IMG/VR virus record: IMGVR_UViG_3300040801_001718 | Span: 1 to 55,234 of that record | Source: a virus | DNA length: 55,234 nt | Reading direction: 5' to 3' (one strand) | Part shown: piece after piece, positions 36,281 to 43,403 of the stretch | Numbering within the stretch: the first letter of the stretch is position 1 | Layout of the letters: each line of letters starts with the position of its first letter | Program-made: the position numbers and the translations under genes | The notes under the pieces: generated by a model | The model's input: only the letters and a program-made list of their open reading frames with translations | Database searches by the model: none | Told to the model about the DNA's origin: nothing

Positions 36281-37235
36281 TTTCTTCCTCCAAGATGGGA
36301 TTAACTTTTTTTTCTAAATATAAATAATCTTCAGAAATAAGATTTTTAAGTCCAATACGTTTCATAGCATGTCTGTACTCCTCTTTAAACAAATCATGCA
36401 TTTTATCAAGAAAATCATATAAAACAGTAATACTTGGAGCATTACCAGCTTTAGTAATTGCTTCTACTTGATCTAAATATTGCTTCACTAAATGATAAGC
36501 GGCATGTGGATTAACACCATATTGTTCGAGATACTCATGTGTTCCAACATTTAATCGACCAGTCATTTCAACATCTCTAATAGCATGTAAAAAAGATGTT
36601 TTAACGTGTTCTTCAACCTCGCACTTCTCAAAATCTTCTTCATCCCAGTTGTCTGGGATATCATAAGATTCTTTAATCTCATTATAAGCATCTTGATACA
36701 TACCTATTTCCTTTAAAGCACCTTCAATATAAATATTAGTATCACCTATATTAGCTACTTTCTCTTCTATTTCAATGTTCAAAAGTTGAAGATCAAAATT
36801 TCTATCAATCTCATCTGGTTCAGTAGAACTAACCCAACGTAGTTTTTTCGCTAATAATTTATCAAGCTCTACTTTTTCTCTCCGAAGTTTAAAAATATTC
36901 TCTTTAAGAGCTTGTCTTTTTCTTTCTATCTTAGCCAAACACTGCTTTAATCTTCGATAAGGAGACTGTGATATCATATTCAAAGACATTAATTTTCCAG
37001 TAGCCTGCGAATTTTGCCTACCAAACACATTTGTTGCTCTATTAATTTCTGGCATATTTTCCGCCAGCTTAGCTAATTTTGCATTATCAAATATCTTAAA
37101 TTCAACCAAACTATGTGAATTTGGATCAGCAGCCCTAGAAAATATCTGCATAAATTTATTAGATTTATCAATTAAATCATCCGTCTGTACTGTAATATCT
37201 TTCATTTCATCAACTTTAATTAAGTCTTTTGACAT
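36270..37235 (-). CDS. Helical protein next to the actin-like gene
   Basis: I place the start at ATG 37235 (MSKDLIKVDEMKDITVQ), with GGGGGG 7 bases upstream; codons before it lack a site. This gives 321 residues. It is strongly helical, with a coiled-coil region near residues 105-165 (AKIERKRQALKENIFKLRR and following) and an acidic segment DNWDEEDFEKCEVEEHV. The C-terminal 90 residues are helical with HAAYHLVKQYLDQVEAI. It has no DNA-binding motif I recognise. The gene starts 15 bases after the actin-like gene stop. A filament partner or segregation adaptor is a reasonable guess from position only. Confidence 0.65.
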   Translation of the reverse strand: MSKDLIKVDEMKDITVQTDDLIDKSNKFMQIFSRAADPNSHSLVEFKIFDNAKLAKLAENMPEINRATNVFGRQNSQATGKLMSLNMISQSPYRRLKQCLAKIERKRQALKENIFKLRREKVELDKLLAKKLRWVSSTEPDEIDRNFDLQLLNIEIEEKVANIGDTNIYIEGALKEIGMYQDAYNEIKESYDIPDNWDEEDFEKCEVEEHVKTSFLHAIRDVEMTGRLNVGTHEYLEQYGVNPHAAYHLVKQYLDQVEAITKAGNAPSITVLYDFLDKMHDLFKEEYRHAMKRIGLKNLISEDYLYLEKKVNPILEEENGL

Positions 37236-37249
37236 TTTAAACCCCCCTA

Positions 37250-38248
37250 TTATAATACAGCTGCCATCAAACAACCATTAGCAACTGCTGTCATTGGATC
37301 TTTCGCTCTTCGTACTTCTTTAATCTCAAAAGGAAACTTCTTTCCTAATAAACCCTCTTTAAATTTATTTACAAATCCCTTTGCCAATGTCAAACCACCA
37401 GACACAACGACTGGAATTTCTTCTCTAAAAGAAGGTAATTTGGATTTATCTAATTCATATAAGATATTTTCCAAAGCATAATTAATTAGTACATTATAGT
37501 AAACTGATATAGCTTCTTGTATTTTACCTTCAGGATTTGCCAAATTAATACCACCTTCCTCTTTTTCTACCTGAATTAACGAAGATCGTTCATCAATAGC
37601 TTTACCAACAGAACTATCAATCCAATCACCACCCTTAGTTAATGAAAACTGAATAATAGGGTCACCCTCATAACAAACAGCGGAATTAACCATACCAGCA
37701 CCAAATGAAAGGCACATTCCGGTAAGATTGTCATCCAGCAATTCGGAAAACGCTATTGCGAACCCCTCGTTTAGTGGGGTAGCGTCAAAGCCCATTTCTC
37801 TCATATATGATTTCATCATTTCTGTATGAAAAAATATATCGAATTCACCATCTACTGGCTCAGCCGGTATTGAAAACACTAGATCATCACTACCACTACC
37901 TCTACCTATTAAACTCTCAATAATAAGCTTAATCATTGGTAAAGAATCCTTCTCTTTTGGCGAAAGAACTCCTTTACTCATAGGACGACGTGCATCAGCA
38001 TTACGTTCATTTGCCATAAGCAATGCGTCCTCACCCACGACTATAAAATCACCAACTTCGTCTATGATAAAATTAGCTTTCCTACTCTCTAAAGCCATTC
38101 TAATACTTTTTTGATTAACTTTAGACTTTGGGGTAATTCTAAGAAAAGCATCTCGCTGTCGCTTATAAATAGGATTGCCTTCTGCACCCATAATTGCAGA
38201 AACCAACATATTAGTTCCTATATCCAAACCTACTCCTTTACTACCCAT
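37250..38248 (-). CDS. Actin-like ATPase (ParM/MreB superfamily)
   Basis: A protein of 332 residues. Phosphate-1 motif GVGLDIGTNML (residues 5-15), phosphate-2 type CLSFGAGMVNSAVCY near 180, and adenosine motif VVVSGGLTLAKGF near 285 are in the correct order and spacing for the actin/Hsp70 ATPase fold. The length fits ParM, Alp and MreB rather than DnaK. Phage actin-like proteins form filaments that move or segregate DNA or position assembly. Neighbours are a coiled-coil protein and ClpP upstream and a helical protein downstream, all in one run. No obvious RHH-type ParR gene is visible. AGGAGG precedes the ATG. Confidence 0.85.
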   Translation of the reverse strand: MGSKGVGLDIGTNMLVSAIMGAEGNPIYKRQRDAFLRITPKSKVNQKSIRMALESRKANFIIDEVGDFIVVGEDALLMANERNADARRPMSKGVLSPKEKDSLPMIKLIIESLIGRGSGSDDLVFSIPAEPVDGEFDIFFHTEMMKSYMREMGFDATPLNEGFAIAFSELLDDNLTGMCLSFGAGMVNSAVCYEGDPIIQFSLTKGGDWIDSSVGKAIDERSSLIQVEKEEGGINLANPEGKIQEAISVYYNVLINYALENILYELDKSKLPSFREEIPVVVSGGLTLAKGFVNKFKEGLLGKKFPFEIKEVRRAKDPMTAVANGCLMAAVL

Positions 38249-38264
38249 AATAATTCCTCCTTAA

Positions 38265-39083
38265 TTATTCACCAATTCTAGCCCTTACAGGCTTATACTT
38301 TTTATTATCCAATAATCCTTTAAGCTTTTCCACATCAGACCTTAAATCTCGCTTTAATCCTTTAGCCTCGGATGCGCTTACTTTAATATGAGAATCTAAA
38401 TCAGTTTCTACTGATTCCAAAGGATCTATAAATATTTTATCATTCAAAATTGGGCGAGCATCCTCATAATTATCCATTGTGATAGTACCTGATTTTATTT
38501 TATCTATCAAATCTATAATCTTTGACTTCAACTCAGATACTTCTTGGTTTTGCTGTTCACGTAGTAAATTTATTAACTCGTAATTATCAGACAGTTTTTC
38601 TTCTTTTTTAACTATATCATTTTTTAACTCTTTAATTTCGATTTTTCGTTCAGATAGTCTTTCGTTAAGATCTTTAATTTGGGCTTTGGCTGAATTTAAT
38701 TGGCTATTTAAATTACCCAAACCACTTTCATATCGTTCACGTATTTGCTTTTCGGCATGTTCAACAGCTTCTTTAATTTTTTGCTCCACAACATCAAAAG
38801 GAAGTCCCATGCCTTCCAAATTTTTACTTGAAACAGTAAAGGCTTCTTTTACTTCTTCCATTTCTTTGCGTATTTCAGCCTTTAATTCTTCACGAGCTTC
38901 TTTATTATTTAATAAAACTTCTTTGAGAGCCTCCATATCTATTTTGGGCATATTTATACTTGCTGTGCCCATACCAACACCTTGTTGACGTCTCTGCATA
39001 TCTCTAGGCCCTCCCTGGCCTAACTGTTTCGAAGATTTTGGTGGAAGTTTTTTTCTGTAAGGTATTTGACTATTATCAGACAT
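38265..39083 (-). CDS. Coiled-coil protein upstream of the actin-like gene
   Basis: A protein of 272 residues. The N-terminal 40 residues are basic and Gly/Gln-rich (KKLPPKSSKQLGQGGPRD) and probably disordered. Residues 50-200 form long coiled coils (Glu/Lys/Leu heptads, for example LNERLSERKIEIKELKNDI). The C-terminal 60 residues carry further helices and a basic end (KKYKPVRARIGE). The gene lies between ClpP and the actin-like gene with gaps of 4 and 16 bases. A filament-binding or DNA-bridging adaptor is plausible because of the basic ends around a coiled coil, but no family is recognised. It could also be a ClpP substrate or adaptor. Confidence 0.7.
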   Translation of the reverse strand: MSDNSQIPYRKKLPPKSSKQLGQGGPRDMQRRQQGVGMGTASINMPKIDMEALKEVLLNNKEAREELKAEIRKEMEEVKEAFTVSSKNLEGMGLPFDVVEQKIKEAVEHAEKQIRERYESGLGNLNSQLNSAKAQIKDLNERLSERKIEIKELKNDIVKKEEKLSDNYELINLLREQQNQEVSELKSKIIDLIDKIKSGTITMDNYEDARPILNDKIFIDPLESVETDLDSHIKVSASEAKGLKRDLRSDVEKLKGLLDNKKYKPVRARIGE

Positions 39084-39087
39084 TCTG

Positions 39088-39672
39088 CTACTCCCTGCTT
39101 AATAAAACTTCATCAATTACGCCGTAATTTTTAGCATCTTCCGGACCTATATAATAATCCCTATCGATATCTTTCTTTAACTGTTTAATGGTTTTACCAG
39201 TCATATTAGCCCATTCACCTATCATTAAATCATTTAGTCTATCAGCTTCTTGAACAGACCTTTTAACATCTTCTATATGACCTTCAGCACCACTAGACAC
39301 TTGATGAAGCATAATACGAGCATTTTTCAATGCAAATCGTTTGCCTTTAGCACCAGCAGCTAAAATAAAAGCTGCGGCACTCGCAGCTTCACCAATACAA
39401 ACAGTTGACACATCGGGTTTGATATAATTCATTACATCATAAATAGCTAAACAAGCAGATACCACTCCACCAGGACTATTAATATAAATCGTAATATCTC
39501 GCTCTGGATCGTCTGCTTCTAAAAATAACAACTGAGCCACTACCGAATTAGCCAACTCTTTTGTAAAATCACTACCTATGAAAACAATTCGATCTTTCAA
39601 AAGTCTGGAATACAGATCATAAACTCGCTCTTTTTGACCTTCGCCCTCAATCACATACGGAATTCCTGCCAT
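39088..39672 (-). CDS. clpP: ClpP-like serine protease
   Basis: A protein of 194 residues. The catalytic triad is visible: Ser98 in GEAASAAAF, His123 in IMLHQVSSG and Asp172 in DIDRDYY. The oligomerisation strand ITIYINSPGG and the end YGVIDEVL are typical. The length matches bacterial ClpP without a long propeptide. The family forms tetradecamers that degrade proteins fed by ClpX/ClpA-type ATPases. No such ATPase is seen here, so host unfoldases would be needed, or it acts alone on small peptides. It is not in the normal position of a prohead protease, and a separate prohead protease exists. It ends in TAG. GGAGG precedes the ATG. Confidence 0.9.
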   Translation of the reverse strand: MAGIPYVIEGEGQKERVYDLYSRLLKDRIVFIGSDFTKELANSVVAQLLFLEADDPERDITIYINSPGGVVSACLAIYDVMNYIKPDVSTVCIGEAASAAAFILAAGAKGKRFALKNARIMLHQVSSGAEGHIEDVKRSVQEADRLNDLMIGEWANMTGKTIKQLKKDIDRDYYIGPEDAKNYGVIDEVLLSRE

Positions 39673-39742
39673 AATTCAAATCCTCCAAAATAATTTATTA
39701 CCTAATACAAATTTTTCTTACAAAGTTTTTGTTGGAACAAAT

Positions 39743-39759
39743 AGTCTGCGAAGCGGACT
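39743..39759. other. Small hairpin in the ClpP leader
   Basis: Inverted repeat AGTCTGC / GCGGACT (one G-U pair) with a 3-base loop, between the tandem repeats and the ClpP start. On the plus strand four T residues follow. It may be a weak terminator or leader structure. The rest of the 197-base gap (39673-39869) is AT-rich and holds the 25-bp repeats. Confidence 0.35.
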
Positions 39760-39802
39760 TTTGTACTATTCTAACATATATATTCAAACTTATATATTCT
39801 TC

Positions 39803-39874
39803 GTCCCCAAAAATAGGGACTATGTTAGTCCCCAAAAATAGGGACTATGTTAGTCCCCAAAAATAGGGACTATG
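39803..39874. repeat. Three 25-bp tandem repeats with internal dyad
   Basis: Copies start at 39803, 39828 and 39853 (the third is cut short by about 3 bases). Each reads GTCCCCAAAAATAGGGACTAT plus a 4-base link. Within each unit GTCCC and GGGAC form a dyad around an AAAAATA centre, so each copy can be a hairpin or a protein-binding site. The third copy covers the stop codon of the winged-helix gene. The array lies directly in front of the ClpP, coiled-coil and actin-like run. It could be an operator, a centromere-like site or a multi-hairpin terminator. Confidence 0.85.
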
Positions 39875-40334
39875 GTTCATTAATGATTTCATCTATAAAA
39901 TATCTATCATCACCTATTTGTGAAACTCTTCCTAATATATAAACTTGTTGTTTATATCGTTTTCCAACATCTATTTCAGTGATTCTAATAACACCAGTTT
40001 TTTTCAAATAATTTATGTACCGACTTATTTTAGAATTATACCATCCAGTTTTATCTCGTATTTCTTTATAACTCAACACACATACTAAATCACCGTTATC
40101 GTAATACTGATTTTTTATGCGTCTATAAAATTTGGATTTAACATTTCCACGTATAATGTGGCTCCTAAATAAACAATACATAGCAAACGATGGGTGCGCC
40201 ATTAATCTGTAAAATTTTTTTTGCTGGAACATACCGGTGTGGAACCATGTTTTATGGTTGTTATTATAAGAAATTTTTTCTGGTGTTGTTTGTTGTTCAT
40301 GTATATATCCATCTATAATAGAATTATTATCCAT
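39870..40334 (-). CDS. Winged-helix DNA-binding protein
   Basis: A protein of 154 residues. After a disordered start (MDNNSIIDGYIHEQQTTPE) it has LMAHPSFAMYCLFRSHIIRG, then LSYKEIRDKTGWYNSKISRYINYLKKTGVIR, a classical winged helix-turn-helix with recognition helix near NSKISRYINYLKK, followed by the wing (RYKQQVYIL). This layout resembles replication-initiator or DnaD-type N-terminal domains in phages and plasmids. A transcriptional regulator is equally possible. The gene ends in TAG inside a 25-bp repeat array, which could be its own binding site. AGAGG precedes the ATG. Confidence 0.7.
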   Translation of the reverse strand: MDNNSIIDGYIHEQQTTPEKISYNNNHKTWFHTGMFQQKKFYRLMAHPSFAMYCLFRSHIIRGNVKSKFYRRIKNQYYDNGDLVCVLSYKEIRDKTGWYNSKISRYINYLKKTGVIRITEIDVGKRYKQQVYILGRVSQIGDDRYFIDEIINEP

Positions 40335-40342
40335 AAAACCTC

Positions 40343-40600
40343 TTATATATTTTTAAAAAAAGGTAATTTCTTTTCTTCTTTTGGTTCATAATGAGTGCAT
40401 TCAATAGTAGAATCCATGTCCAAATCCATATCAGCTATTAAACACATATTCATAATAACTATATTTTCACCATCTTCCTTAAGCACACAATTGCCATCTT
40501 CATCTTTAAATTCTTCTATGTCACTTGGGATAAAAACTCTTCTAAATCTAAATTTACAACTTTTACATAGGCTATTAGAATTACCATTTTTATTAGTCAT
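40343..40600 (-). CDS. Small Cys-containing hypothetical protein
   Basis: A protein of 85 residues, start MTNKNGNSNSLCKSCKFRF. It has a CKSC pair near the N-terminus and later single Cys residues (DGNCVL, NMCLIAD, IECTHYE), so a metal site is possible. The middle is acidic (SDIEEFKDEDGN). The ribosome site is weak. It sits in a run of short genes that share a promoter at about 41.28 kb. The C-CxxC...C pattern resembles small phage zinc proteins of unknown role. Confidence 0.6.
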   Translation of the reverse strand: MTNKNGNSNSLCKSCKFRFRRVFIPSDIEEFKDEDGNCVLKEDGENIVIMNMCLIADMDLDMDSTIECTHYEPKEEKKLPFFKNI

Positions 40601-40616
40601 TAGTTTATCCGCCGTT

Positions 40617-40832
40617 TTAACGTTGTTTTAAGGATCTTGTGATGGTTTCCTCTGTTTTTCCTCCTTCAATTCGTCCTTCGGCTTTCAACCTTTTTATTTT
40701 CGCATTAATAGAATCTTTATTTCTTGGACGATCTAATTTGGAAAACATTTCTATTAATTCAAAAATAGTTTTTATTTTGTAATTTTCTATTAATAGCTTT
40801 TCCTCGCCCAATTGCCATCCTTTTCTACGCAT
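40617..40832 (-). CDS. Small HTH (SANT/Myb-like) protein
   Basis: A protein of 71 residues starting MRRKGWQLGEEKLLIENYK. The order W....E..LI.NY, then TIFELIEMF, then KDSINAKIKRL resembles a Myb/SANT-type three-helix DNA-binding unit with the third helix as recognition helix. The C-terminus is basic. Such single-domain proteins regulate transcription in phages. It lies between two other short genes and is transcribed with them. The fold call is from pattern only and moderately certain. Confidence 0.6.
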   Translation of the reverse strand: MRRKGWQLGEEKLLIENYKIKTIFELIEMFSKLDRPRNKDSINAKIKRLKAEGRIEGGKTEETITRSLKQR

Positions 40833-40846
40833 TTTTAGACACCTCT

Positions 40847-41239
40847 TTAATCTACTTGTTTAAAACTACTGAAAAAATCATAAATTTCTTGAATACTTCT
40901 TTTGATATACTTTCCTTCAGATTCATAAAACACTATCTCATCTTCTTTGTGATAAATATCATCTAAATCCAAATTAGGTATCAATAATTTTACTAAATTC
41001 TCACATCCATACACTAATTCATCATATATTTGTGTTTCAAATTGTTTGAATGGGCATCCGATACAATCATTCTTAATGTATTTTTTACAAAAAGGACAAT
41101 TCGATTTATTTATATACGCTTTTTCTCCATTAATTGTCTCTAAAATTTCAAAATTATCTAAATTATATCGTTCTAAAGCTAAAAGTAAATCTTCGTTTTT
41201 TATTTTTATTAATCTATTTCCTACTTTATTAACGTACAT
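40847..41239 (-). CDS. Cys-rich (zinc-knuckle) hypothetical protein
   Basis: A protein of 130 residues. It contains CPFCKKYIKNDCIGCPF, a tight four-Cys cluster near residues 48-63 typical of zinc binding. The N-terminal part (LIKIKNEDLLLALERYNLD) is helical, and the C-terminal part is acidic and aromatic (DDIYHKEDEIVFYES, then FFSSFKQVD). A good promoter with TTGACA lies upstream, so it heads the short operon 41.24-39.87 kb. The family is not recognised. Zinc clusters in such small phage proteins often mediate nucleic-acid or RNA-polymerase contact. Confidence 0.65.
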   Translation of the reverse strand: MYVNKVGNRLIKIKNEDLLLALERYNLDNFEILETINGEKAYINKSNCPFCKKYIKNDCIGCPFKQFETQIYDELVYGCENLVKLLIPNLDLDDIYHKEDEIVFYESEGKYIKRSIQEIYDFFSSFKQVD

Positions 41240-41261
41240 TCGTGATTATCCTCCGGTGTTT

Positions 41262-41290
41262 TATAAAATAAGCTGCAACCGGATTGTCAA
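41262..41290 (-). promoter_or_regulatory. Candidate promoter with TTGACA
   Basis: Minus strand: perfect -35 TTGACA at 41290-41285, then 17-19 bases to TTTATAAAA. The -10 match is partial. It is placed about 25 bases before the zinc-knuckle gene and just after the upstream stop. It differs from the four-copy element and may serve early transcription. Confidence 0.45.
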
Positions 41291-41294
41291 CCCA

Positions 41295-41729
41295 TCATAA
41301 CACCACCTCCTTCGTCGGCCAAAAATATTCTAAATTAATATCCACGTTCCAATTAAATTGTGAATAATATTCATAATCTTTTTGTAAAAGTTTGGATTGG
41401 TGGGATTCATGAAATTTATTATTTCCCAACCAGGGTGGATAAATTATAAATTGATTTGGTGTTATTAAAGGCATATTATTTTTATAGCCTCTATTAATCC
41501 ATTCTAATACTATCACATTGTAATATTGTTTTAAGCATTCTTCATACCTTTTCCACATTAAAACAGCTGGATGGTTACCCCAAGGTATTTTACCATTTAT
41601 ATTAACTTTGGCTTTTCCTAACAATATGTTAAGTATTTGTTTTGCTTCTACTCTTTGTTTACCTAAACGTCGATAATCCAAACACTTAGCAGTTGTAGTA
41701 AAATCTCTATAAGGTAAAAAAGTTTGCAT
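41295..41729 (-). CDS. Pyrimidine-dimer glycosylase-like (MSMEG_6447-type) protein
   Basis: A protein of 144 residues. The start MQTFLPYRDFTTTAKCLDY, then RRLGKQRVEAKQIL, WGNHPAVLMWKRYEECL, EWINRGY and PPWLGNNKFHESHQSKLL, ending in YFWPTKE, follows closely the small family annotated in bacteria and phages as pyrimidine-dimer DNA glycosylase or MSMEG_6447-type. DenV-like enzymes cut at UV photoproducts. Biochemical proof for this subfamily is limited as far as I know, so DNA-repair function is family-based. The gene is preceded by a copy of the promoter-like element, 29 bases upstream. It ends in TGA. Confidence 0.75.
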   Translation of the reverse strand: MQTFLPYRDFTTTAKCLDYRRLGKQRVEAKQILNILLGKAKVNINGKIPWGNHPAVLMWKRYEECLKQYYNVIVLEWINRGYKNNMPLITPNQFIIYPPWLGNNKFHESHQSKLLQKDYEYYSQFNWNVDINLEYFWPTKEVVL

Positions 41730-41757
41730 GTAAATCCCCTATCATGGTCTTACTTAT

Positions 41758-41786
41758 ATTATAGAATATTTTTAACTATTTGCTAG
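41758..41786 (-). promoter_or_regulatory. Promoter-like element, copy 2
   Basis: Minus strand: CTAGCAAA, 10 bases identical to copy 1, then TATTCTATAAT. Located between the stop of a fibre gene and the start of the glycosylase-like gene. The flanking bases also match copy 1, which suggests duplication together with the fibre gene 3' end. Confidence 0.7.
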
Positions 41787-41791
41787 ACAAA

Positions 41792-42898
41792 TTACGCATC
41801 AGAACATGCAGCTGGGCTCTGCTTGCCCATTGTTAAATCGCCAAAATCACTAGCATTTCCAGTATTAGAAATGGTTATATAATCTATCAAATTAGTAATA
41901 GCGTCAGAATAACCGCCTCCAAATATACCGCGCTCATTGGTTCCATTCGAGGTACTACTGCTAATATACCTAGCTACTGTTAAGTCGCCAAAATCAGTAG
42001 CATTTCCAGTCGACGAGATTGTTATGTATTCTATAACATTAACTCTATCGCTTATATAACCCCCACCAAACACTCCTCGATTATTAGTATGGTTTGAAGT
42101 AGCAGTTACATAACTTATATCATTACTAAGGTCTCCGAAATCTGAGGCATTGCCAGTAGAAGTAATGGTTATATAGTCGATAACATTCATAAATGATCCA
42201 TTATCACCACCACCCCATACACCTCGATTGTTAGTAGCATTCGAAGTAGCTGACGCGTATCTACGAACAGCTGTCAGATCACCAAAATCTTGACTATTTC
42301 CTGTATTAGAAATTGTAATATATTCTATTATATTTGTCCAATTATTTCCATCATATCCACCAGCTCCAAACACACCACGTTCATTAGTTCCATTAGATGT
42401 AGCAGTAAGCCATGTCCACGTTTTAGTAAGATCACCAAAATCTGATGTATCTCCAGTTGTAGAAATAGTAATATATTCTATCACATTAGAACGAGATCCA
42501 TCATCACCACCACCAAATACTCCACGATCATTCGTACCGTTCGAAGTAGCACTTAAGCTTGTTTTTGCTACACTTAAATCACCGAAATCTGTGGCATCCC
42601 CAGTGGTTGAAATGGTTATGTAATCAATTATGTTACTACGAGCTACAGTTTCGTCAGCCCCACCGCCAAAAACACCTCTATCTCCTCCAGAAGAATACTC
42701 TTCTGGTGAAATACCTCCATAACCCAAAACTTCCCCATCAGATTTTAAAGCTATGACTGTTTTAGTTCCAGAAACTAGCGATTCTATTTCATAATCTCCG
42801 ACCGATTCTTCGGTATTTGATTCGATTGACCAGTCAGATTCTTTTAATATTAAAATTCTGGCGCTATCGTTTAAAGTCCCAGAAATTTTGTATGACAT
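41792..42898 (-). CDS. Six-repeat propeller-like fibre protein (copy 2)
   Basis: A protein of 368 residues. The N-terminal 75 residues are nearly identical to those of the genes at 43404 and 35192 (SYKISGTLNDSARILI, NTEESVGDYEIESL). Six repeats follow, each opening RG(V/I)(F/W)G(G/A)G, with variable residues after the Gly-rich turn, then YITIS.TG...DFGDL. The variable stretch of each repeat (for example GYDGNNWTN, DNGSFMN) differs strongly between paralogues, as expected for exposed loops on a propeller face. It is probably a fibre or host-recognition protein. GGAGG precedes the ATG. Confidence 0.85.
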   Translation of the reverse strand: MSYKISGTLNDSARILILKESDWSIESNTEESVGDYEIESLVSGTKTVIALKSDGEVLGYGGISPEEYSSGGDRGVFGGGADETVARSNIIDYITISTTGDATDFGDLSVAKTSLSATSNGTNDRGVFGGGDDGSRSNVIEYITISTTGDTSDFGDLTKTWTWLTATSNGTNERGVFGAGGYDGNNWTNIIEYITISNTGNSQDFGDLTAVRRYASATSNATNNRGVWGGGDNGSFMNVIDYITITSTGNASDFGDLSNDISYVTATSNHTNNRGVFGGGYISDRVNVIEYITISSTGNATDFGDLTVARYISSSTSNGTNERGIFGGGYSDAITNLIDYITISNTGNASDFGDLTMGKQSPAACSDA

Positions 42899-42907
42899 TT
42901 TTGTAAT

Positions 42908-43297
42908 TTATCCTCCATAAAGTTTATTTTCTAATTTTTCTATCATATCTTTAATTCTTCGTTTTTTATCTTGCAAAAATGTATCATTTGGATCTCTTTT
43001 TAATTCTTTTTCAACTAGAGCATTTTGACACTGTAACTGTTCTAAAAATCGCATATCCATAGTACGTTCTTGTTCTTTTTGTTTCATTTCCAATATTTTT
43101 TGCTGCATTTTAAACGTTTTGACAGTGTCCGCTTCCATTTCTTTTTTCATTTCTCTAGCGGAAGCCGCACTAAAATATCTATCTTCCATAAAAAACACTG
43201 CGCCAACAACAAAGGAAACGATGGTTAAAACAGATATTAACATTTTTGATAGATTAGTTAATTTTAATCCACCTTCCTGTTTATTTTTTATAAACAT
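42908..43297 (-). CDS. Membrane-anchored coiled-coil protein, inner-spanin-like
   Basis: A protein of 129 residues. One N-terminal membrane segment lies at about residues 19-37 (MLISVLTIVSFVVGAVFF), preceded by basic residues (KNKQEGGLK). A charged coiled coil follows (MKKEMEADTVKTFKMQQKI and on) with Cys near residue 90. This is the topology of an inner-membrane spanin (Rz-like): cytoplasmic tip, one helix, periplasmic coiled coil. The lipoprotein at 45068 could be the outer partner. The pair is not nested as in lambda, so the role is a plausible inference. Other single-anchor coiled-coil proteins would look similar. Confidence 0.6.
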   Translation of the reverse strand: MFIKNKQEGGLKLTNLSKMLISVLTIVSFVVGAVFFMEDRYFSAASAREMKKEMEADTVKTFKMQQKILEMKQKEQERTMDMRFLEQLQCQNALVEKELKRDPNDTFLQDKKRRIKDMIEKLENKLYGG

Positions 43298-43326
43298 GAT
43301 GACCTCTTTTCAAATATATAATTTTA

Positions 43327-43396
43327 TGGGAGAGTAGGATTCGAACCTACATTAACTGGGTCAGAGCCAGTCGTCCTACCATTGAACGATCCCCCA
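43327..43396 (-). tRNA. tRNA-Gln (CTG)
   Basis: A complete cloverleaf of 70 bases. The acceptor TGGGGGA pairs with TCTCCCA. D stem GTTC/GGAC. Anticodon stem ACTGG/CCAGT with loop CTCTGAC, so the anticodon is CTG (reads CAG). T arm GTAGG-TTCGAAT-CCTAC. U1-A72 is a known feature of tRNA-Gln. No CCA is encoded. It starts 7 bases after the stop of the fibre gene at 43404 and ends 28 bases before the start of the spanin-like gene. Confidence 0.9.
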
Positions 43397-43403
43397 TTAT
43401 ATG

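Noticed and set aside
39088-39672. ClpP as the prohead protease of this phage
   Set aside because: A separate assemblin-type protease lies in the usual place between portal and scaffold genes; the ClpP gene is 9 kb upstream in another run.
39803-39874. CRISPR array
   Set aside because: Three direct copies follow each other without spacers of normal length, and no cas gene is near.
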